Assembly (NCBI GenBank): GCA_903879465.1
Contig: CAIRLQ010000245.1
Location: 1-14,830, forward strand
Length of the DNA: 14,830 nt
From: an uncultured Opitutia bacterium
GTDB lineage: Bacteria; Verrucomicrobiota; Verrucomicrobiia; Opitutales; UBA953
Direction of reading: 5' to 3'
Shown here piece after piece: positions 1-7,466 of this stretch (the stretch's first letter is position 1; every line of letters begins with the position of its first letter). The notes under the pieces were generated by a model that was given only the letters and a program-made list of their open reading frames with translations, was not told the DNA's origin and made no database searches. The translations under genes and the position numbers were made by a program.

Positions 1-552
1 GGCCCGAGCTCCATGCTCATCCAGAAGAAATTCCTCGAACAGCGGAAGATCTTCCTCTGGGGCGCCGTGGAGGATGCCTCCGCCCGCGATATCGTCGAAA
101 AGCTCCTGTACCTCGACGGCATCGACCCGGGTAAGGAAATCACCTTCTACATCAACACTCCAGGCGGCTCGATCACCTCCGGCATGGCCGTCTATGACAC
201 CATCCGGATGATTTCCTCGCCTGTGAAGGTCGTCGTGACTGGCATGGCCGCCTCGATGGGCTCCATCCTCCTCCAGGCCCCCAAGGAAAAGGGCAACCGC
301 CTCCTTTTCCCCCACTCCCGCGTGATGATCCACCAGCCGCTCATCATGGGCCGCATCCAGGCCACCGCCGTGGACATCCATATCCAGGCCCAGGAAATGG
401 AACGCCTCCGCTCCGAGTTGAACGAGATTCTCGCCAAGGCCTCGAAACAGAAAATTGAGAAGGTCACCAAGGACACCGATCGCGACTTCTACATGAACGC
501 CGAGGAGGCCATCGAGTATGGCCTTGCCGATGCGATCGTGAAGAAGCTCTGA
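1..552 (+). CDS. clpP: ATP-dependent Clp protease proteolytic subunit ClpP (5' end cut off)
   Basis: Cytoplasmic serine peptidase that stacks as heptameric rings and degrades proteins fed by a ClpX- or ClpA-type ATPase. The frame is open to the window edge: four codons (GPSS) precede the first ATG at 13. Alignment with E. coli ClpP places that ATG just before the 'LLKERVIFLTG' segment (here FLEQRKIFLWG), so 15-25 N-terminal residues should lie upstream. Numbered from the ATG at 13, the triad is Ser81 in GMAASMGS, His107 in MIHQPL and Asp158 in DTDRDFYM, all in canonical context; YINTPGGSITSGM is also conserved. Neighbours: a rhomboid protease starts 15 bases after the stop and a Tsp protease follows; clpX does not follow. 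Family assignment is very secure; the true start is outside the window. Confidence 0.96.
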   Translation, partial: GPSSMLIQKKFLEQRKIFLWGAVEDASARDIVEKLLYLDGIDPGKEITFYINTPGGSITSGMAVYDTIRMISSPVKVVVTGMAASMGSILLQAPKEKGNRLLFPHSRVMIHQPLIMGRIQATAVDIHIQAQEMERLRSELNEILAKASKQKIEKVTKDTDRDFYMNAEEAIEYGLADAIVKKL

Positions 553-567
553 GCGAACGCCACGCGC

Positions 568-1458
568 ATGGGCATCGGCGACCGGGCCTATATGCGGAAC
601 CAGCGGACCTACCGGGAACCGCTGTCCGCCACCGCCTGGACTATCGCCGTCCTCGTCGCCGTCTTCATCGTCAACCTAATCCAGGAGTCCGCCGGCGCGG
701 ACCTGCTGAGCTGGGCAATCCTCAGCGAAAGCCACCCGCGCCTTTGGCAATGGCTGACACACGGGCTGCTCCATGAAGGCTTCTGGCACCTCCTGGGCAA
801 CTGCCTCGTACTCTGGTGGACGGGTGCCATCGTAGAGCAGGACCATGGGCGCCGGGTTTACTTTCAGGTACTCATCGCCGGCACGCTCAGTGGCGCGCTG
901 ACCTGGTACCTCACCGGCTTCGGCGGTGCGCAGGACGGCTCGATCATCGGCATCTCAGCTGGAGTCTACGCCCTGATACTGGTCGCGCTGATGGATAAAT
1001 TGGAGCACCAGATCACCCTGCTGCTATTCTTCTTCCTGCCAGTCACGCTCAAGGTCCGCTGGATGCTTTCGCTCACGGCGCTCTTCACCCTGCTCGGCTG
1101 GATCTTCGCCGAACTGCCCAGCCGCCACGCCTGGACGAAATGGCATGCGGCCTGGCACGATAGCATCGCTCACTCCGGACATCTCGGCGGATTAATTCTT
1201 GGATTCGTCGCTTGGCACTACCTCAATCGGACAAATCAGGGCCCAAGCTACGCTCAGGTACAGATGCCCACCTCCGAAGCACCCAGCCCGGCCATGGAAG
1301 CCCCGACTGAAGACAATACCCCACGCTTAAATCCAACCCAGGCCGAGGCCCGAGCGGAGCTGGACGGGCTCCTCGACAAGATTTCCTCCGGGGGATTCGG
1401 CTCGCTCACTGCCGCCGAGAAACATAGGTTAGAGCAACTCAGCACCCGCTTACGCTGA
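568..1458 (+). CDS. rhomboid family intramembrane serine protease
   Basis: Integral membrane protease expected to cut substrates within or next to the bilayer; the substrate is unknown. The 296-residue protein has about seven hydrophobic segments (around 22-40, 72-90, 97-116, 125-142, 147-162, 165-182, 203-219). Residues 60-90 closely match the GlpG L1/TM2 region, including His74 and Asn78 (oxyanion site). The nucleophile is Ser130 in GISAGVYAL and the partner is His205 in HSGHLGG. The usual GxSG is GxSA here, with the Gly displaced by one. Residues 220-260 are a Pro/Ala/Glu-rich linker, and 264-296 (DGLLDKISSGGFGSLTAAEK) resemble the short C-terminal domain (DUF6576-like) known on some bacterial rhomboids. 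There is no clear ribosome site; an alternative ATG lies at 592. It is probably co-transcribed with clpP (15-base gap) and the Tsp gene (13-base gap). Confidence 0.92.
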   Translation: MGIGDRAYMRNQRTYREPLSATAWTIAVLVAVFIVNLIQESAGADLLSWAILSESHPRLWQWLTHGLLHEGFWHLLGNCLVLWWTGAIVEQDHGRRVYFQVLIAGTLSGALTWYLTGFGGAQDGSIIGISAGVYALILVALMDKLEHQITLLLFFFLPVTLKVRWMLSLTALFTLLGWIFAELPSRHAWTKWHAAWHDSIAHSGHLGGLILGFVAWHYLNRTNQGPSYAQVQMPTSEAPSPAMEAPTEDNTPRLNPTQAEARAELDGLLDKISSGGFGSLTAAEKHRLEQLSTRLR

Positions 1459-1471
1459 GACCCCTCCCTTT

Positions 1472-3685
1472 ATGCGACTAAGACTGATCCCGCTGATGGT
1501 CCTCCTAGCTGCGCTGGCTTCCGGCCAGACGCCCAGCTTCACGACCACTCAGTCCATGCAGAACGAGACCCGCGCCACCGCGGCCCTCCTCGAAAAGCTC
1601 CACATCAGCCGCAAGGAGATGTCGTCCGTCGACATGAATACGGTCGTGCGCACGTTTTGCGAAAATCTCGACGGTGCGAAGATGTACTTCACCGCCGAGG
1701 AGGTCGATGAGTTCACCGCTCGCTACGGCAAGACGCTCGATCTCTACCTGCAGCGCGGTAACCTAACGCCGGCTTTTGAAATCTTCTCGCTGTTCAAGAA
1801 GAAGGTCAACGAACGCACCGTCTCCAACCTGGCCGCGCTCGATAAGACGATTGACCTCACCCAGCCGGGCACTTTCCCAGTCGAACGCAAGAAGGCCAAC
1901 TGGCCCGAAAACCAGGAAGCCGCCGACTCCCTCTGGACCCGCCGCCTGCGACTCGACATGCTTTCGGAACTCCTCGGCGAAGACCGCCAAAACGGCTCGG
2001 CGAAGAACAAAGCTCCCAAGGACCATGGCCTGCCGGAAATCACCGCCGCCAAGACCAAGGAAGCCGTCGAACGCCTGAAGAAGCGCTACGACAAGGGCCG
2101 CTCCTACCTCAATTTCGACCAGAATGAAGTGGAGGAAATCTTCCTCAACTCCTACACCAGCCAGTACGACCCGCACTCGACCTTCTTCTCCCAGCAGTCG
2201 CTCGAAGAATTCGAAATCGCGATGCGCAACTCACTCGTCGGCATCGGCGCCACCCTCTCCGACGAAGACGGCTTCTGTGTAATCAAGGATATCCTCCCGG
2301 GCGGCCCACTCGACCTCTCCAACCAGGTGAAGCCGGGCGACAAAATTATCGCTGTCGGCCAGGGCGAGAAAGGTGAAATGGAGGACATCGTCGGCATGCG
2401 CCTCAGCAAGGCCATCGGTCGCATCCGCGGAAAACAGAATACCACGGTGCGCCTGCTCGTCGACATGGCCGCCGGCGGCCGCAAGACTGTCCCGCTCAAG
2501 CGCGACCAGATTAATCTTGTTGGCCAAATGGCCTCCGCCAAGGCCTTCGAAGTCCCCAACGGCAACAGCACGATGCTGCTCGGCGTCATCGACCTCCCGG
2601 CCTTCTACGGCAAGAACCCCGACGGCTCTGGCTCCAGCCCCTCCGCCGACATCGAACAACTCATCGGGAAACTGAAGAAGCTCGGCATCAAGGCCCTCAT
2701 CATGGACCTCCGCAAGAACGGCGGTGGCCTGCTAAACGAAGCCGTCGACATCGCCGGCCTGTTCATCCCGAAGGGCTCCGTGCTCCAGGTGCGCGACAGC
2801 CAAGGCCGCTCTGAGGATTACCGCGATGAAGATGAGAAGGTCGCCTGGGATGGGCCGCTCATCGTCCTAACGTCAAAACTTTCTGCTTCGGCCTCCGAAA
2901 TTTTCGCTGGCGCGATGCACGACCACCGCCGCGCGATCATCGTAGGCGATGTGACGACGCACGGCAAAGGCTCGGTCCAAAATATCATCGAACTCAGCCG
3001 CTTCGACAAGAACCTGAAGTCCGCCGTCAAGGTCACCATCCAAAAGTGGTACGCCCCCAACGGATCATCCATCCAGCTTAAGGGAGTCCCGGCGGACATC
3101 GTGGTGCCGTCGGTCTACTCGGTAATGCCGGTCGCCGAAGCCGACCTGGAACGCCCCCTGCCCTGGGATTCTGTCACCCCCACGATGACCAAGCCTGATG
3201 AAGGCGATTGGCTCAAGGCAAAGCTGTCCGAAGGCCTCATCTCGCAACTCAGCAGCGGCAGCGCCCGCCGCCAGGCCGAACTCCCCGAGTTCCTGACGCT
3301 CTCCCGCACAATCGATTGGACCAAGAACCGCCGGGAACGGAAAGAAGTCTCCCTCTCACTCGAGCAGCGCCGCACCGAGCGCAAGGACGACCTTGAATTC
3401 CGCGACCAGATCCGCCGGGAACTCTCCGATTACGCGAAGAAGGAATATAAGATTGCCGACGTAAAGCTCAACGCCGCGATCGAACAGGAGAAGAAGGAAG
3501 GTCCGGATTCCCTCACGAAGATGAAGAAAGCCAGCCGCATGCGCGATCCGCTCGAAGACGACGACTGGCCGGAATACGATATTCAACTGCACGAGGCCGT
3601 GCGTATCGCCGCCGACTGGAGCAATCTACTCTCCGGCTCCGCCGTGGCCACGAAAGCCCCCACGGCACCGACCACCACGAAGTAA
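1472..3685 (+). CDS. prc: carboxy-terminal (tail-specific) processing protease, S41A family
   Basis: Exported Ser/Lys-dyad protease of the Tsp/Prc/CtpA type, which removes or degrades from C-terminal tails in the periplasm. The 737 residues (E. coli Prc has 682) begin with a signal peptide (MRLRLIPLMVLLAALASG). The N-terminal Tsp domain includes YDPHSTFFS at 232-240. The PDZ domain spans about 255-345 (GIGATLSDEDGFCVIKDILP, then VKPGDKIIAV). The S41 core has LIMDLRKNGGGLLNEAV near 409-425. By alignment with E. coli Ser430/Asp441/Lys455, the catalytic residues are Ser473 (SASASEIF), Asp484 and Lys499 (THGKGSVQ). The region after about 560 (RPLPWDSVTP) matches the C-terminal domain of Prc. No Shine-Dalgarno is visible before the ATG. 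It is the last gene of the clpP-rhomboid-prc run, and an intrinsic terminator follows 50 bases downstream. Confidence 0.95.
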   Translation: MRLRLIPLMVLLAALASGQTPSFTTTQSMQNETRATAALLEKLHISRKEMSSVDMNTVVRTFCENLDGAKMYFTAEEVDEFTARYGKTLDLYLQRGNLTPAFEIFSLFKKKVNERTVSNLAALDKTIDLTQPGTFPVERKKANWPENQEAADSLWTRRLRLDMLSELLGEDRQNGSAKNKAPKDHGLPEITAAKTKEAVERLKKRYDKGRSYLNFDQNEVEEIFLNSYTSQYDPHSTFFSQQSLEEFEIAMRNSLVGIGATLSDEDGFCVIKDILPGGPLDLSNQVKPGDKIIAVGQGEKGEMEDIVGMRLSKAIGRIRGKQNTTVRLLVDMAAGGRKTVPLKRDQINLVGQMASAKAFEVPNGNSTMLLGVIDLPAFYGKNPDGSGSSPSADIEQLIGKLKKLGIKALIMDLRKNGGGLLNEAVDIAGLFIPKGSVLQVRDSQGRSEDYRDEDEKVAWDGPLIVLTSKLSASASEIFAGAMHDHRRAIIVGDVTTHGKGSVQNIIELSRFDKNLKSAVKVTIQKWYAPNGSSIQLKGVPADIVVPSVYSVMPVAEADLERPLPWDSVTPTMTKPDEGDWLKAKLSEGLISQLSSGSARRQAELPEFLTLSRTIDWTKNRRERKEVSLSLEQRRTERKDDLEFRDQIRRELSDYAKKEYKIADVKLNAAIEQEKKEGPDSLTKMKKASRMRDPLEDDDWPEYDIQLHEAVRIAADWSNLLSGSAVATKAPTAPTTTK

Positions 3686-3703
3686 GCGCGGAGCCGCCGC
3701 GAG

Positions 3704-3732
3704 GCAGACATGCTGGCACGCCAGCATGCTGC
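3704..3732. repeat. near-perfect palindrome downstream of the Tsp gene
   Basis: CATGCTGGC (3709-3717) and GCCAGCATG (3720-3728) are perfect inverted arms separated by only AC. GCAG (3704-3707) and CTGC (3729-3732) extend the pairing past a bulged A at 3708. It lies between the stop codon and the terminator hairpin. It could protect a transcript end, be a protein-binding palindrome, or be an unrelated REP-like unit. It lacks the GTAG foot and 3-base loop of the repeat family found elsewhere in the window. Confidence 0.6.
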
Positions 3733-3737
3733 GATCC

Positions 3738-3766
3738 AAAAAACCGCCCTCCCAGGCGGCTTTTTA
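3738..3766 (+). terminator. intrinsic (Rho-independent) terminator of the clpP-rhomboid-prc operon
   Basis: CCGCC (3744-3748) pairs with GGCGG (3755-3759) around a six-base loop. The stem is preceded by six A (3738-3743) and followed by C and five T (3761-3765) then ATT. The A-tract and T-tract can extend the stem and would allow function in both directions. It lies about 55 bases after the Tsp stop codon. Confidence 0.75.
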
Positions 3767-3817
3767 TTAGGCGTGTATCAAGGCAGGAAGTTATCGCGGA
3801 TGGCTAAACCCCTGTGA

Positions 3818-3884
3818 CCTAGGACGGTACGTGGTGTCGTCGCTACCTCAAGACAAGCGGAGGCGATGTCATCGCGTCCCTACC
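3818..3884 (-). repeat. REP-like palindrome doublet A (minus orientation)
   Basis: The unit at 3859-3884 reads, on the minus strand, GGTAGGGACGCGATGACATCGCCTCC: a GTAG foot followed by GCGAT/ATCGC arms around a 3-base loop. The second unit (3818-3847) is degenerate. On the minus strand it also begins with a GTAG foot (GGTAGCGACGACACC) and keeps the outer GACG/CGTC pairs. The minus-strand linker CCTCCGCTTGTCTTGAGGTAG joins the two and matches the linkers of the other doublets. The sequence around 3859-3884 is nearly the same as 7531-7555 in another gap. Confidence 0.7.
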
Positions 3885-4011
3885 CATCCGCCAACCGCCA
3901 CCCATCGTCAGCCGCTCAGGTCCGCCCTCCGCGCGGTCAACGATGCAGCCCTCCGTTCTTGGTTGGCTACTTTGATTTGCCGACCCGCCCGACGACGCCC
4001 AGTTTACGGCC

Positions 4012-5157
4012 ATGCCCCCGTTCGCGCTTCTGATCCTCATCGCTGTCCTCGTGATCGCGCTACTGGTGCTACGAAAGCCTCGTCCTACCAGCCTGAGCCT
4101 ACGCCAACAACACGGCATCATCGACGGCCAACCCGTCCAGCTACACACCCTCACCAATGGACGCGGCACGCAGATCTCCGTCAGCGAGTTTGGTGCTATG
4201 CTTACCTCGGTCCGCACGCCAGACATCCAAGGCCGGCTCGGCGAAATCACCCTCGGCCTGCGCAGCCTCGAGGACTACGTCGCCCATAACCGCCATTTCG
4301 GCAGCACCGCCGGGCGCTACGCCAATCGTATCGCGGGCGGTCACCTACGCATCGATGGGCGCGATTTCACTTTGGCGGGAAACAATAACGGCCAACACCT
4401 GCACGGCGGCCTGCGTGGCTTCGACAAACGGGTCTGGCAATCCGAAGCCCTCCGCACCGCGACGGCCTCCGCCGTACGCTTCACCTACATCAGCCCGGAC
4501 GGTGAAGAAGGCTACCCGGGCCAGCTCACCGCCGTCGTCACCTATACCCTGCCCGATGATGCCGATGAACTCCACATCGATTTCGCAGCCACGACCGACA
4601 CCCCCACAGCCTGCAACCTGACGAACCACGTGTTCTTCAATCTGGCCGGCGGCGGAAGTATCCTCGATCACCGCGTGCAGTTGCTCGCGGATCACCTCGT
4701 ACCGGTGAGCCCGGTGCTCATTCCGACCGGCGAACTGATGGATGTCACAAACACCCCTTTCGACTTTCGCACTGCGCATACCATCGGCGAACGCATCGGC
4801 GCAACGCACGATCAGCTGCGCCGGGCGCGCGGCTATGATCACTGCTACGACCTCGGCACCGCCGGCACCTTGAAGTCCGTCGCCTTCGTGAGTGAAGCCA
4901 CGTCTGGTCGCACCTTGGAGGTGCTCACCGACGCCCCCGGCCTGCAGCTCTACACGGGCAACTTCCTCGACGGCACCATCCAAGGTCGATGGGAACGGCC
5001 GTTCGGCTTTCGCCAAGGCTTCTGCCTCGAGCCCGGCCTCTTTCCGGATTCTCCGAACCAGCCCGACTTCCAGCGCATGGGCTACCCCAGCGGCATCCTG
5101 CGCCCCGGCGAACAGTATGCGCAGAAACTCGTCTTCCGCTTCGGGGTCATGAGATAG
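4012..5157 (+). CDS. galM: aldose 1-epimerase (mutarotase), membrane-anchored
   Basis: Interconverts alpha and beta anomers of glucose or galactose. In the 381-residue protein the galactose-mutarotase fold covers about 33-380. Conserved motifs are GRYANRI (101-107), NNGQHLHGG (125-133, His131 matching L. lactis His96), SPDGEEGYPG (161-170), NLTNH with catalytic His206, GYDHCY (274-279) with Asp276, APGLQLYTGN and CLEPGLFPDSPNQP with catalytic-base Glu340. The unusual part is the N-terminus: residues 3-20 are a continuous Ile/Leu/Val/Ala helix followed by RKPRP. This reads as a signal anchor or uncleaved signal peptide, so the enzyme probably sits outside the cytoplasmic membrane. No ribosome site is obvious. 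It converges on the symporter gene and its stop codon merges into a REP-like repeat. The family is secure; the location is inferred. Confidence 0.94.
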   Translation: MPPFALLILIAVLVIALLVLRKPRPTSLSLRQQHGIIDGQPVQLHTLTNGRGTQISVSEFGAMLTSVRTPDIQGRLGEITLGLRSLEDYVAHNRHFGSTAGRYANRIAGGHLRIDGRDFTLAGNNNGQHLHGGLRGFDKRVWQSEALRTATASAVRFTYISPDGEEGYPGQLTAVVTYTLPDDADELHIDFAATTDTPTACNLTNHVFFNLAGGGSILDHRVQLLADHLVPVSPVLIPTGELMDVTNTPFDFRTAHTIGERIGATHDQLRRARGYDHCYDLGTAGTLKSVAFVSEATSGRTLEVLTDAPGLQLYTGNFLDGTIQGRWERPFGFRQGFCLEPGLFPDSPNQPDFQRMGYPSGILRPGEQYAQKLVFRFGVMR

Positions 5158-5253
5158 GGGCCGCACCGCGTCACGAATGTGCTGTATCGGGTAGGGTCAG
5201 CACTGCGTGCTGACCTAGCTGTCTTTAGGTAGGGGCGCGACTGCGTCGCGTCC
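5152..5253 (+). repeat. REP-like array B (three units, two linkers)
   Basis: Unit 1 (about 5152-5175, ATAGGGGCCGCACCGCG) is degenerate and contains the epimerase stop codon TAG. Unit 2 (5191-5217) has a GTAG foot and perfect 9-bp arms GGTCAGCAC/GTGCTGACC around loop TGC. Unit 3 (5229-5253) has a GTAG foot and CGCGAC/GTCGCG arms around TGC, extended by a G-T pair and two G-C pairs. Linker 1 (GTGCTGTATCGGGTAG) and linker 2 (CCTAGCTGTCTTTAGGTAG) match those of the other doublets. Confidence 0.8.
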
Positions 5254-5268
5254 TTTCGCATTTAAATC

Positions 5269-5327
5269 ATCGATGAGCCGGGCAAGTAATCCGTCCGCCC
5301 ACGGACGCCACGCAGTGGCGCCCCTGC
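5269..5327 (-). repeat. inverted REP-like unit with conserved 19-base flank
   Basis: On the minus strand, 5303-5327 reads GCAGGGGCGCCACTGCGTGG then CGTCC: GCCAC/GTGGC arms, loop TGC, foot GCAG instead of GTAG. Beyond it lies ATCGATGAGCCGGGCAAGT (5269-5287, plus strand). Both this 19-base segment and the 27-base block at 5298-5324 recur exactly, inverted, at 11115-11133 and 11064-11090. Confidence 0.8.
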
Positions 5328-5431
5328 CCGAGACACCCCAGCCAATCACCCGGTCGCCGGTCTCCCTTTTGAGTTAAAAATTCCAGCCACCTGCCACCCA
5401 TATATTAGATGCCTCGCCGCAGTTCCCCCCC

Positions 5432-5445
5432 CACGCGTCGGCGTG
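5432..5445. other. small hairpin after the symporter stop codon
   Basis: CACGC (5432-5436) and GCGTG (5441-5445) form a perfect 5-bp hairpin with loop GTCG, 11 bases past the end of the minus-strand symporter gene. A run of eight C (5425-5432) adjoins it. There is no T-tract on the minus strand, so it is not a standard intrinsic terminator. The rest of 5328-5431 holds nothing assignable except a weak CCGG-TCG-CCGG hairpin near 5350-5360 followed by a short pyrimidine run. Confidence 0.3.
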
Positions 5446-5456
5446 AAGCCAGCGCA

Positions 5457-7361
5457 TCACACCCTCTTCGCGTCTTCCCTGGCCTGCGAGGCGGAGCTAT
5501 CCGCCCAAAGCTGCTGGGTGACTTTGAGAAGCGCGTAGCCACTCAGGAGAGTCACTGCGGTCAGCACCCATGCCATGGTGAGGCGCTGGGGATCTCCCGA
5601 CGCATAGAGGAAATTACCAATGGCGAAGAGCGAACCCCAAATGAGAGCGCAGCCAGCAATCCAGCCGACGAAGGCCGAGCCGATGCGATTCTCTCGGGCA
5701 ATCTCCGTATCGCTAATCCCGGCTTCCGCCCGGATATCCGTCCAGCCAGGGCCCGCCGGCTTTACCTTCTGGCAGAAAGCGATGAGCGTCGCTCGCTCCG
5801 TCTGCGGACCGACAAATGCCGTCAGCAACCAGGCCGCGGTGGTGAGTCCGACTTGGATGATCGTCGTGGTTGCGAAATCAGCCGCTGGCATCAGCCACGG
5901 CACGGCCACGGCAGTCACCAGCGACATCACCATCGCCACGACTTCGCACCAAGCGGAGACGCGCCACCAGAACCAGCGAGCAATGTAAAGGAGCCCAGTG
6001 CCGGCGCCGATGGAGAGCAGTACCTGGAAGGCCTGCTGGGCGGACTTCATGTAAAGGCTGAGAATCGCGGCGAGTACGTAGAGAAATACCGTCGCGAGCC
6101 GTCCTACGTTTACATAGTGAGTCTCGCTAGCGTCCTTCTTCATGAAACGGCGGTAGAAGTCGTGCACAAGATACGACGAGCCCCAGTTGAGGTGCGTCAG
6201 GATCGTCGAGGAGTTCGCGGCGATGAGGCCGCCGACCATCAGGCCAACGAACCCAACCGGCAGGAACATGAGCATCGCTGGGAAGGCGGAGTCATGCCCG
6301 ATGAGTGCGGGATCCGCCTGCGGGAAGGCCTGCTTAATCGAAGCCAGGTCGGGATAGACGATGATCGAGCACAGCGCGGTGATGATCCACGGCCACGGAC
6401 GCAGCACGTAGTGTGCAATATTGAAGAAGAGCGTGCCACCGAGGGAATCCTTCTCCGACTTCGAGGCCAGCATGCGCTGCGCGATATAGGAGCCACCACC
6501 GGGTTCGGCACCTGGATACCAGTTGGCCCACCAGCTGATGGCGATCGGCAGGATGAAGATCATCAGCGCCAACTCCGACATCGTGAAGTTCGGGAGCATG
6601 TCGAGAATCGGCTGGCCCGTGCCGTCCGACACCGACATCACCGGTACGCCCTGAGTCGTCACGACCTGCTGCGTGGAAAGCTTCGCGACGAGCGCCTTCA
6701 GGCCAGCCCAACCACTGGCTTCGCCGGCGAGGCGACGACCAACCTCGACGAGTGAGAACCAAGCGGCGGCGAAGACGGCGGTCATCTTGATGAAGAACTG
6801 TACCATATCAATCACGAGCACACCCCAGAGGCCGGAGTGGGCGGCGAACACCACGTTCAGGATACCGCAGACGACGATGGTCTGCCAGGCGGGCATACCG
6901 AAGAGGATGTTGGCAATTTTGCACGCGGCGAGCGTGACCATGCCCATGATGAAACAATTGAAGAACAGCCCGAGGTAGATGGCGCGAAAGCCCCGCACGA
7001 CCGAGGCAGCGGTGCCGGAATAGCGATGCTCGTAGAATTCGAGGTCGGTCATGACGCCCGAGCGACGCCACAGGCGCGCAAAGAAGAAGACCGTGGCCAC
7101 GCCGGTGAGCACGAAGGCCCACCACTGCCAGTTACCCGCGACACCGTATTTGCGTACCTGCTCGGTCACCCAGTTCGGAGTGTCGGAAGAAAAAGTGGTC
7201 GCGACCATCGAAAGGCCGGCGAGCCACCACGGCACCGAGCGGCCGGAGGCGAAGAACTCGGCGGTACTCCCCGCCGAGCGCTTCGCCAAGAAGAGCGCGG
7301 GGACGAAACACACCAGAATCGAGGCGGCGACAATGACCCAATCAATCCAGGTAATAATCAT
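5457..7361 (-). CDS. sodium:solute symporter family protein (SSS)
   Basis: Secondary transporter of the inner membrane that couples Na+ (or H+) entry to uptake of a sugar, amino acid or organic acid; the substrate cannot be read from the sequence. The protein is 634 residues from the ATG at 7361, with about 13-15 hydrophobic segments. Family landmarks: SGRSVPWWLAGLSMVATTFS (39-58) at the start of the SSS core, the MTDLEFYEHRYSG segment (104-116), SWWANWYPGAEPGGGSYIAQ (276-295), and AANSSTILTHLNWGSSYLVH (381-400), the Ser/Thr-rich segment expected near the Na2 site. I chose the ATG at 7361 because the first membrane helix begins right there. The frame stays open to a TTG at 7412, but the extra 17 residues are not membrane-like. 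GGAGG (7379-7383) and GGAGGAG (7387-7393) lie 17 or more bases upstream, farther than usual. Confidence 0.93.
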   Translation of the reverse strand: MIITWIDWVIVAASILVCFVPALFLAKRSAGSTAEFFASGRSVPWWLAGLSMVATTFSSDTPNWVTEQVRKYGVAGNWQWWAFVLTGVATVFFFARLWRRSGVMTDLEFYEHRYSGTAASVVRGFRAIYLGLFFNCFIMGMVTLAACKIANILFGMPAWQTIVVCGILNVVFAAHSGLWGVLVIDMVQFFIKMTAVFAAAWFSLVEVGRRLAGEASGWAGLKALVAKLSTQQVVTTQGVPVMSVSDGTGQPILDMLPNFTMSELALMIFILPIAISWWANWYPGAEPGGGSYIAQRMLASKSEKDSLGGTLFFNIAHYVLRPWPWIITALCSIIVYPDLASIKQAFPQADPALIGHDSAFPAMLMFLPVGFVGLMVGGLIAANSSTILTHLNWGSSYLVHDFYRRFMKKDASETHYVNVGRLATVFLYVLAAILSLYMKSAQQAFQVLLSIGAGTGLLYIARWFWWRVSAWCEVVAMVMSLVTAVAVPWLMPAADFATTTIIQVGLTTAAWLLTAFVGPQTERATLIAFCQKVKPAGPGWTDIRAEAGISDTEIARENRIGSAFVGWIAGCALIWGSLFAIGNFLYASGDPQRLTMAWVLTAVTLLSGYALLKVTQQLWADSSASQAREDAKRV

Positions 7362-7466
7362 GGCGGGGCACGGGGTATCCTCCGTTCTCCTCCAACCCGC
7401 CCACAGTGGCAACCGAGTTCCCTTTACTGATATGACCAGTTCGAAGCATTAGGGTCATAAGCCTTG

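Larger units (their letters stand above)
3686..4011. other. intergenic region without a credible gene
   Basis: This 326-base gap between the Tsp gene and the aldose epimerase holds, in order, the palindrome, the intrinsic terminator and a REP-like doublet (3818-3884). Positions 3885-4011 show nothing I can assign. The promoter of the downstream gene should be in that last part, but no convincing -35/-10 pair is visible. Open frames here have no family resemblance and an implausible Pro/Arg/His-rich composition. Confidence 0.6.

Noticed and set aside
3885..4011. Further REP-like units or a promoter before the epimerase gene
   Set aside because: Only weak GC-rich matches; no GTAG foot with paired arms and no credible -35/-10 pair could be found.
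3831..4289. 152-codon plus-strand open frame before and into the epimerase gene
   Set aside because: Pro/Arg/His/Thr-rich composition, overlaps REP-like units and then the epimerase in another frame.
5152..5327. Possible CRISPR array, since similar palindromes recur at short spacing
   Set aside because: Spacing is irregular, the units differ in sequence and orientation, the linkers are conserved rather than unique, and no cas gene is present.
5409..6755. 448-codon plus-strand open frame opposite the symporter gene
   Set aside because: It is the complement of a clear SSS membrane protein; its translation is Arg/Asp/His-rich with no family resemblance, as expected in a high-GC antisense frame.
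7359..7412. TTG at 7412 as the symporter start
   Set aside because: The extra 17 residues are not hydrophobic or conserved-looking and span the strong purine-rich motifs; the first membrane helix begins at the ATG at 7361.
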